Assembly (NCBI GenBank): GCA_013695885.1
Contig: JACCZP010000374.1
Span: 1 to 9,682, forward strand
Source: Thermoleophilaceae bacterium
GTDB taxonomy: Bacteria > Actinomycetota > Thermoleophilia > Solirubrobacterales > Thermoleophilaceae
Reading direction: 5' to 3'
Length of the DNA stretch: 9,682 nt
The notes below the pieces were generated by a model, which had not been told where the DNA came from, searched no databases, and saw only the letters and a program-made list of their open reading frames with translations. The first letter of the stretch is position 1, and every line of letters begins with the position of its first letter. This document shows positions 1 to 5,687 of this stretch, piece after piece. The translations under genes were made by a program, and so were the position numbers.

Positions 1-137
1 CGCAGGTGAGCGAGCAGATCGAGGAGTTCGTCTCCGACCTCGACGGCGTCGAGCGGGTCCACTCGAAGATGGTGTTCACCCCGCCGTGGTCGCCCGATCG
101 CATGAGCGAGGACGCCAAGTTCGCCCTCGGGTACTGA
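1..137 (+). CDS. MIP18/DUF59 (PaaD/SufT-like) iron-sulfur assembly factor, C-terminal fragment
   Basis: The open frame enters from the left edge (first full codon at base 3) and ends at TGA 135-137, leaving 44 residues. The tail reads KMVFTPPWSPDRMSEDAK and ends in LGY. This matches the end of small MIP18/DUF59 proteins, where a hydrophobic strand leads into a 'PPWxPDxMSxxAxxxLG' signature. Family members of about 100 residues help assemble or deliver Fe-S clusters (SufT) or belong to aromatic-degradation complexes (PaaD). The N-terminal half and the upstream neighbours are off-window, so SUF operon membership cannot be tested here. The gene ends at a hairpin-rich spacer and converges on the next gene. 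The family call rests on a short but distinctive tail; the specific role is open. Confidence 0.75.
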   Translation, partial: QVSEQIEEFVSDLDGVERVHSKMVFTPPWSPDRMSEDAKFALGY

Positions 138-138
138 G

Positions 139-214
139 CGGGCGAGCCGCCCGTTCCCGCCGGCGGCCGGGCCCCCCTCGCTGCCCGGCCGAGGCGCTGC
201 CTATCCGGGCAGCG
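139..214. terminator. Convergent-gene spacer with stacked hairpins, probable bidirectional terminator
   Basis: Three GC-rich inverted repeats lie between the converging stop codons at 137 and 201. The first is a perfect 6-bp stem, 139-144 with 148-153 (loop AGC), starting two bases after the plus-strand stop. The second is a 9-bp stem, 164-172 with 183-191 (10-base loop). The third is a 10-bp stem, 179-188 with 205-214 (16-base loop), and it reaches into the minus-strand stop codon. The second and third share bases, so they are mutually exclusive. None has a U-tract, which is common for actinobacterial terminators. Termination is inferred from position and folding. Some pairing is expected by chance at this GC content. 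Confidence 0.5.
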
Positions 215-671
215 GACCCGGCAGCTCCCAGAGCCACGCGGCCACCGCGTACGTCCCCGCCACGAGCAGCAAGGCGAGGCAGACGGTAAGCGCCTTCTGC
301 CAGCCGTTCAGACCGGTGGCGCCCTCCTTCGCCCGATTCGCGTAGACCAGCGCACGCTCGAGGAGACGCTCGGCCCAGACGAACTCGAGGGCGAGCATCG
401 CCAGCCCGAGCGGGACGAGGATCACCGGCCCCGGCCCTGGCAGCACGCCGATGGCCAGGCCGCCGACGATGAGGAGGAAGCCGGCCACCACCCAGGCCCC
501 CCGAACCGCCTTCGAGCGCTTCTTGTGGCGGTCGCGCCGGGCGAGCAGCCGCTCGACGATCGCCGGGCGCGGCGGACTCTCGGAACCCGACCCTCGGACC
601 TCGTCGGCCTCGGGCGGCGGGGCGGCGCTGTCGGCCGGGCCGGCGTCCTCGCTCCGGGCACGCTCGCTCAC
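201..671 (-). CDS. PGPGW-family (TIGR02611-like) small membrane protein
   Basis: This 156-residue protein has a proline- and acid-rich, probably disordered N-terminus (about residues 1-35) and a strongly basic stretch (about 40-57, including RRDRHKKR). Two closely packed hydrophobic segments follow (about 58-77 and 83-100), joined by the motif PGPGP at residues 78-82. A third segment lies near 127-148. The PGPG turn between two membrane helices is the signature of the PGPGW/TIGR02611 actinobacterial membrane proteins, whose function is unknown. The start is GTG (669-671), the only reasonable start ahead of the basic stretch; no clear Shine-Dalgarno precedes it. The gene lies 63 bp downstream of the WS/DGAT gene on the same strand, so co-transcription is possible, although a GC-rich repeat occupies that gap. 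The family call is fairly secure; no function is assigned. Confidence 0.8.
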   Translation of the reverse strand: MSERARSEDAGPADSAAPPPEADEVRGSGSESPPRPAIVERLLARRDRHKKRSKAVRGAWVVAGFLLIVGGLAIGVLPGPGPVILVPLGLAMLALEFVWAERLLERALVYANRAKEGATGLNGWQKALTVCLALLLVAGTYAVAAWLWELPGPLPG

Positions 672-694
672 ACTCGCACGGTAGCCATCCCCCC

Positions 695-721
695 GGCCGG
701 CGCGGCCGGCGCGGCCGGACG
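695..721. repeat. 9-bp GC tandem repeat, about three copies
   Basis: The unit GGCCGGCGC occurs exactly at 695-703 and 704-712, and a degenerate third copy (GGCCGGACG) lies at 713-721. Each unit contains the self-complementary GGCCGG/CCGGCC, so the tract can fold into several short hairpins. It lies between the WS/DGAT stop and the PGPGW-protein start, both on the minus strand, and could attenuate read-through or simply be replication slippage. No function can be read from the sequence. Confidence 0.6.
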
Positions 722-734
722 GCGGCCGGGTGCC

Positions 735-2174
735 TCAGGCCGTCGCTGCTCCCCCGCCCGCCGCGGTGAAGCCGCCAGGGTCCGACGGCCTATCTCCGGT
801 CGCCACCTCGAGCAGCTCGGCCAGCGCTCCGGCGAGATGGTCGGCGAAGGACTCGATGTCCTTCACCGCGTCGAAGTCCGCGAGCAGGCCGAACTCGACC
901 TTGCCGTGGTAGGACATGATCGCAATGGCCATCGCGTGGTTCTCGGGGAGGAACGCGACCGGGACCATCTCCTCGAGCTCGCGGCCGAGCACGTACAGCG
1001 GGATCTGCGGTCCGGGCACGTTGGTCACGATCAGGTTGAAGAGCTTGGTCGAGAAGTTGATCCGCGAGGCCAGGGCGAGCAGCGTGGGCGGACCGAGGTC
1101 GGTCAGACCGGTGAGCGCCTCCGCCGCGAGCGCCTGCTTCGACGCCTTCAGGTCGCCCATCTGGCGGGAGACCGTCCGCAGCCGCTCCACAGGGTCGTCG
1201 ATGTAGACGGGCAGGGGCCCACGCATCGCGGCGATCTGGTTGCCGAGCGCTCCGGCCCCCTCGTCGCCCCGGATCGAGACCGGCACGAGCGCCTGGAGCT
1301 CGAGGCCCTCGGTGCGCACCCCGCGCGAGCGCAGCCAGCGGGCCAGCGCGCCGGAGACGACCGCGAGTACCACGTCGTTGACGGTGCCGCCGAGTGCGTC
1401 CTTGATCGCCTTGAAGTCCTCCAGGCGACTGGACACCCACCACGCCCGCCGGTGCGGCCCGATCTCCACGTTCAGCGGGGTCTCGGGCGCCCGGTTGATC
1501 CGCGCCCACGCGATCTCCCCCGCGCCCTGCACCCGCTCCGCCGCCCACGTCAGCGTGCGGCGCGGCCGCAGCGAGGCGTTCACCGCCCGGCGGGTCAGCG
1601 CGACCGGGGTGCGGACGGCGTCCCACACCCCCTCGGCCAGCAGCTCGACCCCGGAGGGCTCGGGGTTCGGCTCCCACGCCGGCGGCGGGCCGCCCTCCTC
1701 GTCGGGCTCGGCCGACAGGTCGAAGATCACCTGCATGAGGTCCACTCCGCCCACTCCGTCCACGAGCGCGTGGTGGGCCTTGGCCACGATCGCCCAGCGT
1801 CCGCCCTCGAGGCCCTGCACCAGCCAGTTCTCCCAGAGCGGCCGATGGCGGTCGAGACGCTGAGAGAACAGCCGTCCCACCAGCTCGCGCAGCTCGGCGA
1901 CCGTCCCCGGCGTGCGCAGCGCAGTGTGGCGAACGTGGTACTCGAGCGAGAAGTCCGGGTCGTCGATCCAGAAGGGGTGGCCCATCTCGAGGCGCGGCAC
2001 GGCGAGCTTCTGGCGGTAGCGGGGGAGGCCCTCGAGCTTGGCCCCGATGTGATCGAGGTACTCGGGGTAGGACGGGGGCGTGCCCTCGAAGATCGCGGTC
2101 ACCCCCACGTGCATGTGGGAGGAGCGCTTCTCCTGGTGGAGGAAGGACGCGTCGAGCGAGGAGAGACGGTCCAT
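735..2174 (-). CDS. Wax ester synthase/acyl-CoA:diacylglycerol acyltransferase (WS/DGAT), copy 1
   Basis: This 479-residue protein matches the usual 450-500 residues of bacterial WS/DGATs. These enzymes transfer a fatty acyl group from acyl-CoA to diacylglycerol or a fatty alcohol, making storage triacylglycerol or wax ester at the membrane/lipid-droplet surface. The N-terminus (MDRLSSLDASFL, then HMHVG) is family-typical. The catalytic motif is intact as HHALVDG (His134, His135, Asp139, Gly140). PLWE lies at 112-115, the ND motif at Asn266-Asp267, and the C-terminal (DUF1298-type) domain carries the TNVPGP signature near 384-389. The last 20 residues are low-complexity. The chosen start is ATG 2172-2174, which restores the family N-terminus; the frame is open 29 codons further upstream but that stretch is not family-like. 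A weak AGAGG (2178-2182) sits close before it. The substrate (DAG or alcohol) cannot be told from sequence. Confidence 0.93.
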   Translation of the reverse strand: MDRLSSLDASFLHQEKRSSHMHVGVTAIFEGTPPSYPEYLDHIGAKLEGLPRYRQKLAVPRLEMGHPFWIDDPDFSLEYHVRHTALRTPGTVAELRELVGRLFSQRLDRHRPLWENWLVQGLEGGRWAIVAKAHHALVDGVGGVDLMQVIFDLSAEPDEEGGPPPAWEPNPEPSGVELLAEGVWDAVRTPVALTRRAVNASLRPRRTLTWAAERVQGAGEIAWARINRAPETPLNVEIGPHRRAWWVSSRLEDFKAIKDALGGTVNDVVLAVVSGALARWLRSRGVRTEGLELQALVPVSIRGDEGAGALGNQIAAMRGPLPVYIDDPVERLRTVSRQMGDLKASKQALAAEALTGLTDLGPPTLLALASRINFSTKLFNLIVTNVPGPQIPLYVLGRELEEMVPVAFLPENHAMAIAIMSYHGKVEFGLLADFDAVKDIESFADHLAGALAELLEVATGDRPSDPGGFTAAGGGAATA

Positions 2175-2270
2175 GTGCCTCTGCGCCACGGCTAGACGAT
2201 AACCCCGGCCCGTGAGCGGCGTGCGCGCACCGGCGCGGACCCGCCGCCGCCCGTCCGCCACACTGACGAC
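2175..2270. promoter_or_regulatory. Divergent intergenic region between WS/DGAT copy 1 and M28-ispH
   Basis: These 96 bases must hold the promoters for both directions. On the minus strand, TATCGT (bases 2201 down to 2196) fits a TAnnnT -10 element and would put a start about 15 bases before the WS/DGAT ATG; no convincing -35 is visible. A perfect 10-base palindrome, GTGCGCGCAC (2221-2230), lies near the middle and could be an operator. No clear -10 was seen for the plus-strand gene. The promoter role is inferred mainly from gene orientation. Confidence 0.4.
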
Positions 2271-3170
2271 GTGCGCTGGCGCCCCGTGGTCTACGTGATG
2301 ATGGCCGTGCAGGCCGTGCTGGTGATCGGCTTCGCGGCGCTCGCGTTCTCCGGCGTCATCTCCCTGAGCGGATCGAACGACGGAGCGCAGGCGGCGGAGC
2401 GCCCGGCCGCGGACCGCTTCGACGAGCGCCGAGCCTTCGAGCTCCTGCGCCGGCAGGTCGCGCTCGGCCCGCGCCCGGCGGGCTCACCGGCGTCGCGGAG
2501 CCTGGCCGAGGAGCTGCGCCGCATGCTCCCGGGTGGACGCTTCCAGCCCGTGCCCGGGGGGCTGCGCAACGTGATCGGCACGGTGCCGGGCCGCGACCCC
2601 CGCCGTACGGTGGTGGTGGGCGCCCACTACGACACCAAGGACCTCCCGGGCTTCGTGGGGGCCAACGACGGAGCGTCGGGCACCGCGGTGCTCGTGGAGC
2701 TGGCGCGCACCCTGCGGCCGCGCACCATCCGGCCCACCGTGGTGTTCGTGGCCTTCGACGGCGAGGAGAGCCCGGCCGGCACGGCCGACGGCGACTTCGA
2801 GACCCAGGGCCTCCGCGGCGCGCGCACGGCCGCGGCGAGCCTCCGCCGCGCCGAGGCGATGATCCTGCTCGACTTCGTGGGCGACCGGCAGCTCTCCATC
2901 CCGCGCGAGCTGAACTCTGACGCGCGGCTGTGGTCGCGGCTGCGGGCGGCCGCCAGCCGGGTGGGCGCCGGACGGGCCTTCCCGGCCGCCACCCAGGGCC
3001 CGATCTCCGACGACCACCTGCCCTTCTTGGCGGCGGGCGTCCCGTCCATCGACCTGATCGACTTCGACTTCCCCTGCTGGCACCGGACCTGCGACGACCT
3101 GTCGGCGGTGTCCCCCCGCTCGCTCGACCTCACCGGGGAGACGGTGAGGGAGCTGCTGGCTAGCCTCTGA
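2271..3170 (+). CDS. Membrane-anchored M28-family zinc metallohydrolase, glutaminyl-cyclase-like
   Basis: This 299-residue protein begins MRWRP and then has one hydrophobic segment (about residues 6-32), so it is probably a signal anchor with the enzyme outside the cytoplasm. The catalytic domain shows the M28 ligand set in order: GAHYD (His119, Asp121), GANDGASG (bridging Asp133), DGEE (Glu165, Glu166), Asp201 and a final WH (His271). The segment SDDHLPFLAAGVP followed by CWHRTCDD resembles animal and bacterial glutaminyl cyclases as much as aminopeptidases. Cys269 and Cys274 flank the last histidine and could form a disulfide, which fits an exported enzyme. Either N-terminal peptide trimming or pyroglutamate formation is possible; sequence alone does not decide. 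The GTG start gives the positively charged N-terminus expected before the membrane helix; an ATG at 2298 is the alternative. The stop lies four bases before ispH, suggesting co-transcription. Confidence 0.85.
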   Translation: MRWRPVVYVMMAVQAVLVIGFAALAFSGVISLSGSNDGAQAAERPAADRFDERRAFELLRRQVALGPRPAGSPASRSLAEELRRMLPGGRFQPVPGGLRNVIGTVPGRDPRRTVVVGAHYDTKDLPGFVGANDGASGTAVLVELARTLRPRTIRPTVVFVAFDGEESPAGTADGDFETQGLRGARTAAASLRRAEAMILLDFVGDRQLSIPRELNSDARLWSRLRAAASRVGAGRAFPAATQGPISDDHLPFLAAGVPSIDLIDFDFPCWHRTCDDLSAVSPRSLDLTGETVRELLASL

Positions 3171-3174
3171 GGGG
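3169..3174 (+). promoter_or_regulatory. Purine-rich GAGGGG abutting the ispH start
   Basis: GAGGGG overlaps the TGA stop of the M28 gene and touches the ATG at 3175 with no spacer. It looks like a Shine-Dalgarno but is too close for normal use. Translation of ispH may therefore depend on coupling to the upstream gene, or the start may be slightly misplaced. The first conserved IspH residues appear only about 14 codons later. Confidence 0.35.
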
Positions 3175-4152
3175 ATGCCCGCGACCGTAGAGACCCGCTC
3201 CCGAGCGCCCGAGAAGCTCCTGCTGGCCGCGCCTCGCGGCTACTGCGCGGGGGTGGATCGCGCGGTGCAGACCGTCGAGCGTGCGCTCGACCTCTACGGG
3301 CCACCGGTGTACGTGCGCAAGGAGATCGTCCACAACAAGCACGTGGTCGAGCAGCTCTCCGCCCGCGGAGCGGTGTTCGTCGAGGAGGAGACCGAGGTGC
3401 CCGAGGGCGCCACAGTCGTCTTCTCCGCCCACGGCGTGGCCCCGAGCGTGCACGCCAACGCCGCGGAGCGCCGACTCTCGACGATCGACGCCACCTGTCC
3501 GCTGGTCACCAAGGTGCACGTCGAGGCGCGCAAGTTCGCCGCGCAGGGCTACACGATCGTGCTGATCGGCCACGGGGGCCACGAGGAGGTCGAGGGCACG
3601 ATGGGCGAGGCGCCGGAGAGCACCGTGCTCGTCGAGTCCGCGGAGGACGTCGACCGGCTCGTGGTCGAGGACCCCGAACGGGTGGCCTACGTGACCCAGA
3701 CCACGCTGTCGGTGGACGAGACGCGGTCGATAATCCAGCGGCTGCGCGAGCGCTTCCCGGCCGTCACCGGACCGCGTACCGACGACATCTGCTACGCCAC
3801 CACGAACCGCCAGATGGCTATCCGCCAGATGGCCCGCGAGTGCGACCTCGTGCTCGTCGTCGGCTCACGGAACTCATCCAACTCGCAGCGCCTCGTGGAG
3901 GTGGCTCGCGACCACGGGGCGGCGTCGCACCTGATCGACAATGAGGCCCAGATCGACGAGGCCTGGCTCGAGGACGCACGCGTGGTCGGCATCTCCTCCG
4001 GAGCCAGCGCGCCCGAGGAGCTCGTCCAGGGAGTGGTCGACTTCTTCCGCGCTCGGGGGACCGAGGACGTATCCGAGTTCGACGTCATCAAGGAGGACGT
4101 CCGCTTCATGCTTCCGAAGGAGATCCGCACCGCCCTGAAGGCGCGCGGGTAG
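3175..4152 (+). CDS. ispH: 4-hydroxy-3-methylbut-2-enyl diphosphate reductase (IspH/LytB)
   Basis: This 325-residue enzyme of the last MEP-pathway step reduces HMBPP to IPP and DMAPP with a [4Fe-4S] cluster in the cytoplasm. The three cluster cysteines are present: Cys24 in PRGYCAGVDRAV, Cys108 in DATCPLVTKVH and Cys206 in DDICYATTNRQ. Substrate-binding residues line up with the E. coli enzyme at a constant offset of 12: His53, His86, His136 and the catalytic Glu138 (in GHEEVEGTMGE). The YVTQTTLS and SRNSSNSQRL motifs follow. Length and motif spacing are normal and no residue is missing. About 13 non-conserved residues precede the core, so a slightly later start cannot be excluded. The gene follows the M28 gene by four bases and converges on WS/DGAT copy 2 with a 25-base spacer. 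Confidence 0.97.
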   Translation: MPATVETRSRAPEKLLLAAPRGYCAGVDRAVQTVERALDLYGPPVYVRKEIVHNKHVVEQLSARGAVFVEEETEVPEGATVVFSAHGVAPSVHANAAERRLSTIDATCPLVTKVHVEARKFAAQGYTIVLIGHGGHEEVEGTMGEAPESTVLVESAEDVDRLVVEDPERVAYVTQTTLSVDETRSIIQRLRERFPAVTGPRTDDICYATTNRQMAIRQMARECDLVLVVGSRNSSNSQRLVEVARDHGAASHLIDNEAQIDEAWLEDARVVGISSGASAPEELVQGVVDFFRARGTEDVSEFDVIKEDVRFMLPKEIRTALKARG

Positions 4153-4177
4153 GCGTCGGGGCCCGAGCGACTCCGCC

Positions 4178-5542
4178 CTACCGGCTGGCCACCGCGAGCT
4201 CGTCGATCGAGTCCTCGATCCCGCGGGCCACGATGTCGGCGTCGGGCATGCAGTCCGGGTCGCCATACACACCGAAGCACGCGTCATCGCCCACGGTGGT
4301 CATCCCGATCGAGACGCCGTGTCCCTCGGATAGGGGCACCACGGGGTGGGCGGCCTCGAGCTCGCAGCCGAGCATGTAGAGCGCCATCCGCGGCCCCGGG
4401 ATGTTCGAGACCGTCAGGTTGAACGTCCACGAGCTCGACACCGCGCGCGAGACGGCGCGCTGGACGGTGCGCGGCGCGTACTCGAGCGCGCGCAGGAGGT
4501 CGTCGCCACCCTGAGGCTCGCCCGTTCGCTTGCTGCGGTCCATCTGGGCCTTGACGCTCTCGAGGCGGCGCACCGCGTCGGGCTCGTCGCACGGGAGGTC
4601 GAGGAAGACGAACGAGATCCGGTTCCCGAGGTCCTTGGTCGAGCCCTCGGCGCGGACGCTCACCGGGACCATCGCCTTTAGTGGGGCCGCGGGCTCGGAC
4701 CGGCCGTCGAGCGCGCCGCGCACGCCGGAGGCCGCGGCCGCCAGCACGACGTCGTTGACGGTGGCGTCGAACCGGCCCTTGATGCGCCGCAGATCCTCCA
4801 GCGGTCGTCGGGCGAAGGCAAGGTGGCGGTGAGGGGAGAGAGGCCGGTTCAGCGCGCAGGCTCCGCGGGCCGGCGACGCCGAGCGCAGTAGGGCACGTCC
4901 AGCCCGGAGCGCGCGCGCCGGGAGCGCCATCATGCGCCGCGGCGAGCTGAGGGTCTCCAGGTTCGAGCGCCAGAGCTCGAGGCCCGTTCCGAGGCGGCCC
5001 AGCACTCCGCCGGCGGCCAGGGCCAGCGGCCCGGCCCTGGGAGAGGGGTGCCAGCCCTCGAGCGCGGGGGCCGGCGGGTCGGGCGTCGGATCGAGGAGGA
5101 GCGACATGAGCTCGACGGCGGCCAGCCCGTCGACCATGCAGTGGTGGGCCCTGCCGATGATCCCGATGCAGCCGCCGGGCAGATCGTCGGCCACGCGGAG
5201 CTCCCACAGCGGCCGGCTCGGGTCGAGAGGGGTCGACATGGCCTCGTCCACCGCCGCGCCGAAGTCGCGCTCGGCGGTGCGCCTGACGTGCCGGGCCACC
5301 GAGAAACCGGCGTCGTCCACCCACACCGGGTTGCCGATCCCGAAGGGCACGTGCTCGACGCGCTGGCGGTAGCGGGGCGCACGGTGCATGCGTCCGGCGA
5401 TGTGGTGGCGGATCTCCTCGAAGGTCGGCGCGGGTCGATCGTCGGGCGGGGCGAACAGGGCCCCCCAGCCGACGTGCATGTGGGCGGTCGGGCTCTCGAT
5501 ATCGAGGAACGACGAGTCGAGCGCGGTCAGGCGGTCGCTCAC
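4178..5542 (-). CDS. Wax ester synthase/acyl-CoA:diacylglycerol acyltransferase (WS/DGAT), copy 2
   Basis: This 454-residue paralogue of the acyltransferase at 735-2174 has the same predicted role in triacylglycerol or wax-ester synthesis. The N-terminus MSDRLTALDSSFL followed by HMHVG is family-typical. The catalytic motif is intact but variant as HHCMVDG (His133, His134, Asp138, Gly139). PLWE is at 111-114, the ND motif at Asn263-Asp264, and the C-terminal signature SNIPGP at about 379-384. The start is GTG 5540-5542, supported by the family N-terminus and by a GGGAG Shine-Dalgarno (5550-5554) seven bases upstream. The frame stays open far upstream, but that stretch runs over a different gene and lacks family features. 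The two copies are clearly diverged by eye (insert lengths, C-termini), so this is not a recent tandem duplication. The nearest same-strand upstream gene is the thioredoxin-like protein, 145 bp away. Confidence 0.93.
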   Translation of the reverse strand: MSDRLTALDSSFLDIESPTAHMHVGWGALFAPPDDRPAPTFEEIRHHIAGRMHRAPRYRQRVEHVPFGIGNPVWVDDAGFSVARHVRRTAERDFGAAVDEAMSTPLDPSRPLWELRVADDLPGGCIGIIGRAHHCMVDGLAAVELMSLLLDPTPDPPAPALEGWHPSPRAGPLALAAGGVLGRLGTGLELWRSNLETLSSPRRMMALPARALRAGRALLRSASPARGACALNRPLSPHRHLAFARRPLEDLRRIKGRFDATVNDVVLAAAASGVRGALDGRSEPAAPLKAMVPVSVRAEGSTKDLGNRISFVFLDLPCDEPDAVRRLESVKAQMDRSKRTGEPQGGDDLLRALEYAPRTVQRAVSRAVSSSWTFNLTVSNIPGPRMALYMLGCELEAAHPVVPLSEGHGVSIGMTTVGDDACFGVYGDPDCMPDADIVARGIEDSIDELAVASR

Positions 5543-5549
5543 GGAACTG

Positions 5550-5555
5550 CTCCCT
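5550..5555 (-). promoter_or_regulatory. Shine-Dalgarno of WS/DGAT copy 2
   Basis: On the minus strand AGGGAG lies seven bases before the GTG at 5542. It is the best ribosome-binding site in the window and decides the start of this gene against the much longer open frame. Confidence 0.7.
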
Positions 5556-5643
5556 GGCGTCGGGGCGGGGGAGCCCACGACCGTAACAGCGGGCGCTCGG
5601 GGGCGGTATCGATCGTTCGTCCGGTGCGTGGTCCGGGTCGGTG

Positions 5644-5682
5644 CCGGCGTCGTGCCCAGGGCTCTGCCCGGCCGTACGCCGG
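5644..5682 (-). terminator. Hairpin-rich segment after the thioredoxin-like gene
   Basis: An outer 7-bp stem pairs 5644-5650 (CCGGCGT) with 5676-5682 (ACGCCGG). Inside it, GGGC (5659-5662) can pair with GCCC (5666-5669) around a three-base loop, or with the GCCC at 5654-5657. It starts only a few bases beyond the minus-strand stop at 5688-5690, the usual place for a terminator. There is no U-tract. Termination is inferred. Confidence 0.35.
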
Positions 5683-5687
5683 AGTGC

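Larger units (their letters stand above)
5543..5687 (-). promoter_or_regulatory. Spacer between thioredoxin-like gene and WS/DGAT copy 2, possible promoter
   Basis: This 145-base same-strand gap is long enough for a separate promoter. On the minus strand TACGGT (5585 down to 5580) fits TAnnnT and would give a leader of about 30 bases carrying the GGGAG site. No convincing -35 is seen. The first 45 bases after the upstream stop are hairpin-rich and listed separately. The promoter call is tentative. Confidence 0.3.

Noticed and set aside
525..2195. 556-codon plus-strand open frame
   Set aside because: It is antisense to WS/DGAT copy 1, which has intact catalytic motifs. The translation is Arg/Gly/His-rich low-complexity sequence typical of GC-rich shadow frames and matches no family.
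2175..2261. 29-residue N-terminal extension of WS/DGAT copy 1
   Set aside because: The family begins at MDRLSSLDASF. The extension is Arg-rich, covers the likely promoter, and an in-frame ATG with an AGAGG upstream is available at 2174.
2484..3304. Large minus-strand frames opposite the M28 and ispH genes
   Set aside because: The opposite strand has complete catalytic motifs for M28 and IspH; these frames show no recognisable domain and are composition artefacts.
4153..4177. TCGGGGCCCGA as a terminator between ispH and WS/DGAT copy 2
   Set aside because: The inverted repeat has a one-base centre and cannot form a real hairpin loop; no other stable stem fits in the 25-base spacer.
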